DNA from: JAUUZT01 sp964654015
GTDB lineage: Bacteria > Chloroflexota > Dehalococcoidia > GIF9 > AB-539-J10
NCBI GenBank assembly: GCA_964654015.1
Contig: CAZZHQ010000067.1
Coordinates: 1-12,539, forward strand
DNA length: 12,539 nt
Direction: 5' to 3'
The position numbers and the translations under genes are program-made. Below the pieces are notes generated by a model. That model did not search any database, was not told where the DNA came from, and saw only the letters and a program-made list of their open reading frames with translations. Below are positions 6,650-12,537 of the stretch, in pieces. Position 1 is the first letter of the stretch, and each line of letters begins with the position of its first letter.

Positions 6650-7393
6650 ATGATAAGGCGTTTTTCTTTCATTGTTTACCTAGCTATTGCATTTCTAGTG
6701 CTTTCTGGGATTACGTATTTTGTTCATTATCTTATTTTCCGCGATGTTCACCATATCTTTATATATATGGTAGGTGATCTAGCTTTCCTGCCTCTTGAGG
6801 TTCTGCTAGTAGTTCTCATCATTGAGCGTGTCCTTGCTCGTCGGGAAAAACAAAATAAACTTCAGAAACTTAATATGGTGGTGGGAGCTTTCTTCAGTGA
6901 AGTTGGTACTTATCTCCTCGGTGACTTTCTTAAACACTTCGACAACCAGTACGACATATCAAGCCACCTAAACATCGCGGAGAACTGGACCAAGAAGGAT
7001 TTTCGAAAAGCTGCCGAGTTTGCCTATCGCCTCAATGTTGAATTTGATTGTCGTAAGATAGACCTGGGGAAGCTTAAGTCATTTCTGGCTCGGAAACGGG
7101 AGTTCCTACTGACCATGTTAGGGAATCCTAACCTGATGGAACACGACCGCTTTACCGACTTGCTTTGGGCAGTTACCCATCTTGATGAGGAGCTTGAAGC
7201 TAGGGCATCCGTTAGTGACCTACCCGAGAGAGATTTGGAACACATCGCTGGTGATATCCAGAGACTATATGACCATCTTGCCAGTGAATGGTTGGATTAT
7301 GTGGAACACCTGAAAAATAACTACCCTTTCCTTTTCTCATTAGTCCTACGAACACATCCTTTCCAGGAACATCCATCTCCCGTAATTACTTAG
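6650..7393 (+). CDS. Two-helix membrane protein with helical cytoplasmic domain, function unknown
   Basis: I do not recognise a named family. The protein has 247 residues from ATG 6650. Two strong transmembrane helices (about 5-29 and 38-61) are linked by a short loop with RDVHH. A basic RVLARREKQNK stretch follows and points to a cytoplasmic location for the rest. Residues 70-247 look mostly helical and well mixed in charge, with a tryptophan- and aspartate-containing middle (ENWTKKDFRKAAEFA, LLWAVTHLDEELEA). The end is YPFLFSLVLRTHPF plus a short tail. The start at 6650 is chosen over upstream in-frame ATGs because those lie inside the preceding gene, while 6650 has purine-rich GGAAAGG just before it and starts five bases after that gene's stop. 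It probably belongs to the same transcription unit. A sensory or scaffold role is possible but unproven. Confidence 0.75.
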   Translation: MIRRFSFIVYLAIAFLVLSGITYFVHYLIFRDVHHIFIYMVGDLAFLPLEVLLVVLIIERVLARREKQNKLQKLNMVVGAFFSEVGTYLLGDFLKHFDNQYDISSHLNIAENWTKKDFRKAAEFAYRLNVEFDCRKIDLGKLKSFLARKREFLLTMLGNPNLMEHDRFTDLLWAVTHLDEELEARASVSDLPERDLEHIAGDIQRLYDHLASEWLDYVEHLKNNYPFLFSLVLRTHPFQEHPSPVIT

Positions 7394-7408
7394 TTTTTGT
7401 TATGGTTC

Positions 7409-7429
7409 AACATACATCCCTATGTTTTT
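7409..7429 (+). terminator. Weak terminator-like hairpin after the membrane protein gene
   Basis: AACATA (7409-7414) pairs with TATGTT (7421-7426) around the loop CATCCC and runs into a short T-tract (to 7429), 16 bases after the stop codon. The stem is short and AT-rich, so efficiency would be low. Confidence 0.35.
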
Positions 7430-7591
7430 CCAGTGGTAACAATAAATTGTTGGATAACATTTGCTTACTTTGTTCAATAGGCTACTAAACGTACAATCAA
7501 GAGTATAGTAATTCACTTGACAAAACTAGTAAGCAGTGGTAACGTGATTATGGCTCCGGGACTTCAGAGCCATTGGTATTTTGAGGAAGGT

Positions 7592-7679
7592 TGTCAACCT
7601 GATTGTTTAAAAACTGAATACTTTTCGGGTCGATTCCAGCTTTGAAAGTAGACCAAAATCCGTATAAATGTCAACCTGA
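7592..7679. repeat. 11-base direct repeat leading into the tRNA fragment
   Basis: TGTCAACCTGA occurs at 7592-7602 and again at 7669-7679, where it runs into the anticodon stem of the tRNA-Lys fragment. The first copy is also the right half of a small palindrome (AGGTTG-T-CAACCT). A second repeat, TCAGGGTGTCA, occurs in the tRNA fragment (7687-7697) and in the terminator hairpin (7765-7775). The arrangement could mark recombinase sites or a past duplication. Confidence 0.45.
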
Positions 7680-7724
7680 CTTTTAATCAGGGTGTCACAG
7701 GTTCGAGACCTGTACGGCCTACCA
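7675..7724 (+). other. 3' fragment of tRNA-Lys(UUU), likely attachment-site scar
   Basis: The fragment carries the complete anticodon arm CCTGA-CTTTTAA-TCAGG (anticodon TTT at 7682-7684). This is followed by the five-base variable region GTGTC, the T arm ACAGG-TTCGAGA-CCTGT, the 3' acceptor strand ACGGCCT, discriminator A and an encoded CCA (7722-7724). The 5' acceptor strand and D arm are absent: no AGGCCGT- or GGGCCGT-like strand or D-loop is found in the preceding bases, so it cannot fold as a tRNA. A precise 3' part like this is what remains at the distal end when an element integrates into a tRNA gene. That integration is an inference; the fragment itself is plain. Confidence 0.8.
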
Positions 7725-7760
7725 CGTTCAGATGACCCCTCCATTTTGTGGAGTTTTGAA

Positions 7761-7808
7761 AGAGTCAGGGTGTCAAGCCACTTGTCAAACCGACACCCTG
7801 ATTTTATT
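7761..7808 (+). terminator. Strong intrinsic-terminator-like hairpin
   Basis: TCAGGGTGTC (7765-7774) pairs perfectly with GACACCCTGA (7792-7801) around a 17-base loop, and four further pairs including G-T wobbles extend the stem outward. TTTTATT (7802-7808) follows. The 5' arm copies 11 bases of the adjacent tRNA fragment. No gene precedes it closely, so it may end a non-coding transcript or belong to an integrated element's boundary. The rest of the stretch to 8018 holds nothing I can name. Confidence 0.6.
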
Positions 7809-8018
7809 GTATTTCAACCATGATTTCAAGCGATCACGACTTAAATATACATACTTTAACAAAATACTAAAAAGTGTGACTACGAGATAATCTTGAGTTG
7901 TTCTTGCTATTAATTCTATTTCACTATGTATGCGTGTTTTGTTTTGACCGGGTAATACATGATCAAAGAAGTGGATATTCGATAAGCTCTACCTGATACC
8001 AGCTCGTACCACATGTGT

Positions 8019-8603
8019 CTATCTCATTGCTGCTAAAGCCCCAAATGCATTACTGAGACTGTGCGCTAACCATCCAGGCAATATACTATTCGAGCGATAC
8101 CGCAACCATCCAAGTAGCCAACCCGCAATTAGCGCTAGGATGAGGAAAGGCCACAAATTTTGGCTAATAAAAAGCAGGGGCAGGTGTGGCAAGAGAAAAA
8201 CCGATGTCTGTACTGTATTGCCAATTGCAAAGCCAAACCGCCGAACCAACCAGCCGCCCAGAAATCCACGAAAGAATATCTCTTCTCCAAGAGCAACGTA
8301 AATAGCCTCTCGCAACCATACCAAAAAGAAAGAGGTTACACTCAACGTCCAACCCGTGTAGTCACTAATGTTGATATTGGGGTCTTGCAAGACTTCCGAA
8401 GGAGCTGCCCGGAAGGCCAGCCATCCCAGCCCTCCTACGATAATCATCACGCCCAAACCCCACAGAAAGTAGGAAACTCGGCTACCTTGCCAGCCGAGTT
8501 TCCTGAAAACTTCGTTCCATCTCTCCCCACCCCACCTGCGCACAATAACATAGATTAGCGATGGAATACTGAACACAATGAGCTGTAGTGGCAAGTCCAT
8601 CAT
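8019..8603 (-). CDS. CPBP-family intramembrane metalloprotease (CAAX-protease-like)
   Basis: This 194-residue integral membrane protein has several hydrophobic helices (about 5-22, 46-65, 85-105, 128-148 and 150-168). The three signatures of the CPBP/ABI (Rce1-like) family are visible: E107-E108-x3-R112 (GEEIFFRGFLGG), F136-x3-H140 (SVFLLPH) and H181 in LAHSLSN. These glutamates and histidines make up the active site in the family. Members cleave prenylated or other membrane substrates, or act in bacteriocin immunity; the substrate here is unknown. Two adjacent ATG codons compete. The ribosome binding site GAGGT (8606-8610 on the opposite strand) is only two bases before the ATG at 8603 and five before the one at 8600, so 8600 may be the true start. 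It is the last gene of a minus-strand operon, 49 bases after the lipoprotein gene. Confidence 0.88.
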   Translation of the reverse strand: MMDLPLQLIVFSIPSLIYVIVRRWGGERWNEVFRKLGWQGSRVSYFLWGLGVMIIVGGLGWLAFRAAPSEVLQDPNINISDYTGWTLSVTSFFLVWLREAIYVALGEEIFFRGFLGGWLVRRFGFAIGNTVQTSVFLLPHLPLLFISQNLWPFLILALIAGWLLGWLRYRSNSILPGWLAHSLSNAFGALAAMR

Positions 8604-8652
8604 TTACCTCAAAAATTAAGTAGCTCTCTTCTTCGGGTGCCTCAACCTGTTA

Positions 8653-9492
8653 CTATTCTTTCAATGCCTCCGCCGGTAATTCTATGGAAACCGGCTCATT
8701 GTAGTCGTAAAAAACCATTACTGAACTCTGATCCGCGGTTATCTTTTGAAACTCCTCTACACTAGCTCCAACATCCTCAGGGGATATTTCCATTACCACG
8801 CGAGTTTCTGATTTCATTATCAGATAACCATCTTCAGCGATCCATTGTTTGAATGACATCTCTTTAATCATGTCAGCAAAACTCAATTGTGACAAATCTG
8901 CCCCCTCTATGTCGGGCATCTGAATTTGGGATAACATCTTGTTCAGTGCCTCCGGGCTAGGCAATACTTCTACAACATAGCAGTCTGTTCCGTTCACATC
9001 CTCGCTACCTAAAAAGTTTACCTCTTCTGCCGTTTCTAAAAATTCTATTTGCTGGCCAATGTAGCTTTGACTATCCCACATATCATCGGGAAATTGCATA
9101 TTCATCCACTGGGCACCCTGTTCCTCAACGGTTACTTTTATGTGCATCCAACCATCAACGAGATAGTATTCCATTGGCATGCTTTGCCTTTCTTTACCCG
9201 GCACATCTATATCCATGTCCATTATTATCTGCATCTGTTTGTTGGTACTATCGATAGCCCCGGTACCTTCGCCCACCATAGTTGCTCCATCCGGCTGAGG
9301 TCCACCGATCATCTCCATCTTCGTTGTCGTATTCATATCAAACTTGACCGTTTCCACCTCAGCATTGGCAACTAGCACATCATTCACTAATTGCTCTATA
9401 TCTTCCTGAGTAAGTTCTTTATCGGCACAACCAACCAGAAGACTTGCCATCAAGGCTAAAATCAGTACACCAAGTAATGCTATCCTTTTCAT
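8653..9492 (-). CDS. Lipoprotein of the DUF6612/LppX-like type
   Basis: This is an exported lipoprotein of 279 residues. A short positive N-terminus (MKR), a hydrophobic core and the lipobox L19-V-G-C22 form a clear lipoprotein signal; residue 24 is Asp. The mature part is acidic and rich in beta strand, with alternating TVKFDMNTTTKMEM, MQIIMDMDIDV, YYLVDGWMHIKV and TDCYVVEVLPSPEALNKM segments. This is the half-barrel pattern of LolA/LppX-like proteins and of Firmicutes/Chloroflexi DUF6612 lipoproteins. These can bind a lipid or hydrophobic ligand, but no ligand can be assigned here. AAGGAGG seven bases before the start is a near-perfect ribosome binding site. It lies between a 27-residue membrane peptide gene and the CPBP protease gene on the same strand, and diverges from the dead sensor kinase, so an envelope-stress or peptide-response role is conceivable. 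Confidence 0.85.
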   Translation of the reverse strand: MKRIALLGVLILALMASLLVGCADKELTQEDIEQLVNDVLVANAEVETVKFDMNTTTKMEMIGGPQPDGATMVGEGTGAIDSTNKQMQIIMDMDIDVPGKERQSMPMEYYLVDGWMHIKVTVEEQGAQWMNMQFPDDMWDSQSYIGQQIEFLETAEEVNFLGSEDVNGTDCYVVEVLPSPEALNKMLSQIQMPDIEGADLSQLSFADMIKEMSFKQWIAEDGYLIMKSETRVVMEISPEDVGASVEEFQKITADQSSVMVFYDYNEPVSIELPAEALKE

Positions 9493-9526
9493 TGTTTTTC
9501 CTCCTTAATGTAATATGTACATACCA

Positions 9527-9610
9527 TCAGCGTTTCCGCCATTGGCGGACGCTAAGTCCCAAGACTGCTACCGCCAAAACTGATCCTGCCACAATTATCG
9601 CCCTTTTCAT
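9527..9610 (-). CDS. 27-residue single-span membrane peptide
   Basis: A short ORF, MKRAIIVAGSVLAVAVLGLS followed by VRQWRKR, begins at 9610. It has one hydrophobic span (about 4-20) between MKR and a basic C-terminal tail, the layout of a small membrane peptide. It has an AAGGAGG-type ribosome binding site (AGGAGG then ACAGG before ATG) and a promoter candidate just upstream. It ends 34 bases before the lipoprotein start, so it would be the first gene of the lipoprotein/CPBP operon. Such ORFs are often missed in annotation. The alternative, a decayed signal peptide of a duplicated lipoprotein gene, is possible because both start with MKR. There is no homology evidence. Confidence 0.6.
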   Translation of the reverse strand: MKRAIIVAGSVLAVAVLGLSVRQWRKR

Positions 9611-9640
9611 CCTGTCCTCCTTAGGTCATTTACCACTACT

Positions 9641-9670
9641 ATGATATGCTGCACAATACCAGGCTGTCAT
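9641..9670 (-). promoter_or_regulatory. Promoter candidate for the lipoprotein operon
   Basis: On the minus strand ATGACA (9670-9665) and TATCAT (9646-9641) are 18 bases apart, each one mismatch from consensus. The start would be near 9634, about 25 bases before the peptide start codon with its ribosome binding site. Upstream, CCCCC-ATA-GGGGG (9695-9707) forms a small hairpin between this promoter and the divergent one. Confidence 0.5.
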
Positions 9671-9765
9671 CGCTCCAACTATTGATTGGGACCTCCCCCA
9701 TAGGGGGGAAATCACAGTGGTTCATCTCCTACCTAAGGTGGATTGAAGTATCCGTCCCATGGTGG

Positions 9766-9794
9766 ATGACAAATCATACCTCATGCACTAATAT
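9766..9794 (+). promoter_or_regulatory. Promoter candidate for the sensor kinase; leaderless transcript likely
   Basis: ATGACA (9766-9771) and TAATAT (9789-9794) are 17 bases apart. The expected start, seven to eight bases after the -10, falls at or next to the A of the ATG at 9802. That ATG has no ribosome binding site, so the message would be leaderless. Confidence 0.45.
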
Positions 9795-9801
9795 ATATAT
9801 C

Positions 9802-10847
9802 ATGAGTCTGGGCAGACAGCTATAGACTGGCATAAAGCGCCAGCCTGTGATAATCGATGGGGCAATTGCCCTATTTCTATCTGTGCTGGCACTTGTTCTT
9901 CTCTGGTATTACTGGGAGTTCTCCCAACCCGTACACCCAGTGCTGGCAATAGTACTCACTCTTGCAGTTATACTTCCGCTGACATTAAGGCGTCGTTTCC
10001 CCATAGTTATCTTGTTAGTGATTACGGCCCTACTGAACTTATATCGGCTACTCGACATACCAGAAGGAACAGCTACAGCTTACGCGCTGTTACTGGCAAT
10101 TTTCAGTGGCGGGTGCCTACGGTAGCCGACGATGGCGCACTTGGGCCCGTGGGATCAGTGTAGGGTCCGTTGCAGTAGTCTTGACGTATCTACTATTCTT
10201 CAGAGTAACGACTGATACCTCTCTCTTTACTTATGAAGAGAATGAAGTCTTAGGTCGGATCGCCAACATATTACTAAACCTTATCCTGTTTGGTGGAGCT
10301 TGGTGGGTCGGAGACATCTTTAGAACCAGTCGAGAACGCGAGGAGGAAAATGCACGCCAGGCGGTAATCAACGAGCGAGTACGAATTGCTCGTGAGCTAC
10401 ATGACGTAGTGGCTCACCATGTAAGTATAATGGGTATCCAGGCGGGTGGCGCTCGCCGCGTGTTGCCACAGCAACCGGAGAAGGCAAAAGAAGCACTATC
10501 ACTGATAGAGTCTTCCAGCCGGCAGGCAGTTAGCGAGTTGCACCGACTATTGGGTTTTCTTCGCCAGGGGCAGAAGACCGACGAACTCAGTCCACAGCCA
10601 AGTTTGCGGCAGTTAAGGGCATTAGTCAATGACATGCAGGAAGCTGGACTTCCCGTCGAAGTGAAAGTAGAGGGAACTGAGAGGGCACTACCTCCAGGTA
10701 TAGATCTATCCGCTTATCGAATCATCCAAGAGGCACTTACAAACACCTTAAAGCATGCCGATGCAACTAAAGCTACTGTTACCATAAGCTATGCAAATGG
10801 TGTCGTAGAATTAGAGATCGTCGACAACGGGAAAGGACTAACACAGG
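9802..10847 (+). pseudogene. NarL-type sensor histidine kinase, inactivated by three lesions
   Basis: This is the remains of a two-component sensor kinase. Membrane helices cover roughly the first 150 residues. A HisKA_3 dimerisation domain with the H-box RIARELHDVVAHHVSIM follows (phospho-accepting His codon 10400-10402). The start of the ATPase domain is present with the N-box IIQEALTNTLKHA and IVDNGKG. Three lesions are visible. First, from ATG 9802 the frame reads MSLGRQL, then TAG (9823-9825), then TGIKRQPVIIDG, as if TGG had become TAG; a GTG at 9847 would be the only restart. Second, the membrane part (frame of 9847) and the kinase part (open from 10106) are one base out of register, fitting an extra T in TTTT at 10100-10103. 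Third, the protein stops resembling a kinase after GLTQA (about 10847), where an antisense gene end begins, so the rest of the ATPase domain is gone. No response regulator is present. Confidence 0.85.
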
Positions 10848-10891
10848 CTATCCCCCCGTCCGTATCCATGCTTACTCCGGGGATAGTTTTT
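10848..10891 (+). terminator. Terminator-like hairpin at the kinase break
   Basis: CTATCCCC (10848-10855) pairs with GGGGATAG (10879-10886) and is followed by TTTTT (10887-10891). The 23-base loop contains the end of the convergent coiled-coil gene. It sits exactly at the point where kinase homology ends. The stem is good but the loop is long. Confidence 0.45.
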
Positions 10892-11174
10892 CAGCCTTGC
10901 GCTTTCTCGCCTCTTGGGCCTCTGCTGTCGCCTTCTCCCGAGCTAAATAGGCTTCCTTTCTTGTCTGCTCTCTAGCCAATTGCTTGACTTCGTCAGCGGC
11001 ATGCTTCTCCGATCGCTTGGCTTTCTTTTCTTTCTGGGTTTCTTCAATTGCCTGTTCTCTAGCCAGATAGGTTTTCTTTCTCACCTGCTCTTTGGCCAGC
11101 TGCGAAGCTTTCTCTGTAGTGCGCTCTTCCGCTCGCTTGGCCTCTTTAAGTGATTGTTCTTCTTGATTTCCCAT
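10872..11174 (-). CDS. Small highly charged coiled-coil protein with two 40-residue repeats
   Basis: The protein has 100 residues and is almost entirely Lys, Arg, Glu, Ala and Gln, with no signal peptide, membrane span or cysteine. It is predicted to form a long helix or coiled coil. Residues 12-51 and 52-91 are repeats of each other: AKRAEE/AKRSEK, QLAKEQVRK/QLAREQTRK and TYLAREQA/AYLAREKA line up without gaps, about 20 of 40 identical by eye. I recognise no family; it resembles low-complexity helical proteins of unknown role. The start at 11174 (MGNQEEQS) is chosen because GAGAGGT lies six bases upstream; a longer frame to 11222 has no such site. Its 3' end overlaps the head-on hairpin after the broken kinase. 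Low complexity can mimic coding sequence, but the ribosome binding site and the extended -10 promoter support a real gene. Confidence 0.65.
   Translation of the reverse strand: MGNQEEQSLKEAKRAEERTTEKASQLAKEQVRKKTYLAREQAIEETQKEKKAKRSEKHAADEVKQLAREQTRKEAYLAREKATAEAQEARKRKAEKLSPE
10902..11141 (-). repeat. 120-base tandem duplication inside the coiled-coil gene
   Basis: The two 40-codon repeats occupy 11141-11022 and 11021-10902. They keep reading frame and register without gaps but differ at many bases, so the duplication is old and has been kept in frame. Confidence 0.7.
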
Positions 11175-11302
11175 CGTTCTACCTCTCAACATTGGATAAT
11201 CATGAAACCGGCCGTGAATCACTTTGTTACAGCAACTTGCCGTCTTGGTTGTGGAGGGGTGCCTGGTATATGGGTAACCTCCGCAACATGCTAATCCCGC
11301 AT

Positions 11303-11311
11303 ATTATACCA
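11303..11311 (-). promoter_or_regulatory. Extended -10 promoter for the coiled-coil gene
   Basis: On the minus strand TGG-TATAAT is a perfect extended -10 element; no good -35 is seen, which such promoters can do without. Transcription would start near 11296 and leave a leader of about 120 bases. Confidence 0.45.
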
Positions 11312-11437
11312 GAAAATATAACTCTAGATATATATTAGTACGATCATAGGTTTTCGGTGGGAAGATAACTCCAGGCTACCCTATCCGCATATGGTAATGC
11401 TAGCACATCCCTCACTGAACTAGTTCAGATAGATAGG

Positions 11438-12460
11438 TGACACTATAATGGTGTTACCATGAGAATAATAAATAGAACAATCAGAGGTACTTCTCAACTA
11501 AGAGAGGTTGAGCTCTCAAAGAAAGCCAGGCAAAGACTTAAATGGCTTGATTATTATGAATCCCGTAGTCATAATGCTCGTCTAACCTGTCGTCACTTCG
11601 ACATCAGCCCGCAGACTTTTTATCGCTGGAAGAGACGCTATAACCCCAGACATCTAGAAAGCCTGGAGGATCGCTCTCATCGGCCCAGGCATGTAAGACA
11701 GCCTACCTATTCCACAGAGCTAGCTGAGGCAGTGCTTAGGTTGAGAGAGGAATATCCCAGATGGGGTAAAGAAAAGCTAGCAGTACTCCTGCACCATGAG
11801 GGGCTTGATTGCTCTACCCCTATGGTAGGCAGGATACTCCGTAAGCTAAAAGAGCGTGGCGTATTAAAAGAACCGGTACCAAACTATATATCGGCCAGGA
11901 AAAGGCGGCTAAAGCGCCCTTACGCCATAAGAAAGCCTAAGGAGTATATGGCTAAGAAGCCGGGAGATATTGTAGGGGTTGACACCCTGGACGTGAGACC
12001 TCTACCCGGAGTAATACTCAAGCACTTTACCGCCCGGGATATCATCTCAAGATGGGATGTCCTTGAAGCTCACACAAGGGCTACCTCTAATACCGCATCA
12101 GACTTCATAGATGCCCTGTTAAAACGAATGCCCTTCCCTATTAAAGCTATTCAGGTAGATGAGGGTTCAGAGTTTCAGGATGCCTTTGAGAGAGAGTGTC
12201 AGAGGAGAGGTATAAAACTGTTTGTTTTACCACCACGCTCACCTAAACTTAATGGCCATGTGGAAAGGGCACAAAGGACCCATACCGAGGAGTTTTACGA
12301 AGTAACTGATGCCAGCTTTGAACTGCCGGAACTTAATCTAGCATTACTAAAATGGGAGAAGGTGTATAATACTATTCGACCCCATCAAGCACTGGGATAT
12401 CTTACTCCTAAAGAGTTTCTGGAACAACTTCACCATAAAAGAAGGGAGGTAATGTGTCAC
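11438..12460 (+). mobile_element. IS481-family insertion sequence, ends tentative
   Basis: The element is defined by its single intact transposase gene. Candidate tips are TGACAC (from 11438, within TAGGTGACAC) and GTGTCAC (12454-12460), which are inverted copies. This gives about 1.02 kb, normal for the family, with the right repeat overlapping the transposase stop codon. The matching arms are short, and I see no target duplication beside them, so the limits remain uncertain. It is a different element from the IS3-type one at the other end. Confidence 0.5.
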
Positions 12461-12463
12461 TAA
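11459..12463 (+). CDS. IS481-family transposase (DDE integrase core)
   Basis: This is a complete 334-residue transposase. A winged/helix-turn-helix DNA-binding part fills residues 20-60 (SHNARLTCRHFDISPQTFYR, WKRRYNP), followed by a second one around 85-135 (YPRWGKEKLAVLL, CSTPMVGRILRKL). The rve catalytic core follows from about 165. The DDE triad is readable as the first Asp in PGDIVGVDTLD, the second in AIQVDEGSEF and the Glu in LNGHVERAQRTHTEEFY, with the closing WEKVYNTIRPHQALGYLTP typical of IS481 and IS3 OrfB cores. Fused HTH plus core in one frame fits IS481. There is no ribosome binding site before ATG 11459. A TATAAT at 11444-11449 suggests a start at or near the ATG, so the message may be leaderless. 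Nothing looks broken. Confidence 0.92.
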   Translation: MRIINRTIRGTSQLREVELSKKARQRLKWLDYYESRSHNARLTCRHFDISPQTFYRWKRRYNPRHLESLEDRSHRPRHVRQPTYSTELAEAVLRLREEYPRWGKEKLAVLLHHEGLDCSTPMVGRILRKLKERGVLKEPVPNYISARKRRLKRPYAIRKPKEYMAKKPGDIVGVDTLDVRPLPGVILKHFTARDIISRWDVLEAHTRATSNTASDFIDALLKRMPFPIKAIQVDEGSEFQDAFERECQRRGIKLFVLPPRSPKLNGHVERAQRTHTEEFYEVTDASFELPELNLALLKWEKVYNTIRPHQALGYLTPKEFLEQLHHKRREVMCH

Positions 12464-12508
12464 TCATATGAACGAGTACACAGGAACTCTATTCTAATCG
12501 AATAATGA

Positions 12509-12537
12509 GCCTGAATAAAAGGGGGTTCAGGCAACCC
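12509..12537. other. Competing hairpins at the right window edge
   Basis: GCCTGAA (12509-12515) can pair with TTCAGGC (12526-12532). GGGTT (12523-12527) can instead pair with AACCC (12533-12537), and the two share bases and exclude each other. They lie in the 76 bases after the transposase stop, which hold nothing else I can name. The window ends before their role can be judged. Confidence 0.35.

Noticed and set aside
7592..7724. A complete tRNA-Lys gene
   Set aside because: Bases before the anticodon stem offer neither an acceptor strand matching ACGGCCT nor a D arm. Only the 3' part is present.
8160..8558. Plus-strand frame of 132 codons
   Set aside because: It is antisense to the CPBP protease, whose catalytic motifs are intact, and its own translation is low in structure with no recognisable domain.
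10856..10975. C-terminal extension of the sensor kinase (about 40 codons after GLTQA)
   Set aside because: It is a read-through of the antisense strand of the coiled-coil gene and does not resemble the missing ATPase part.
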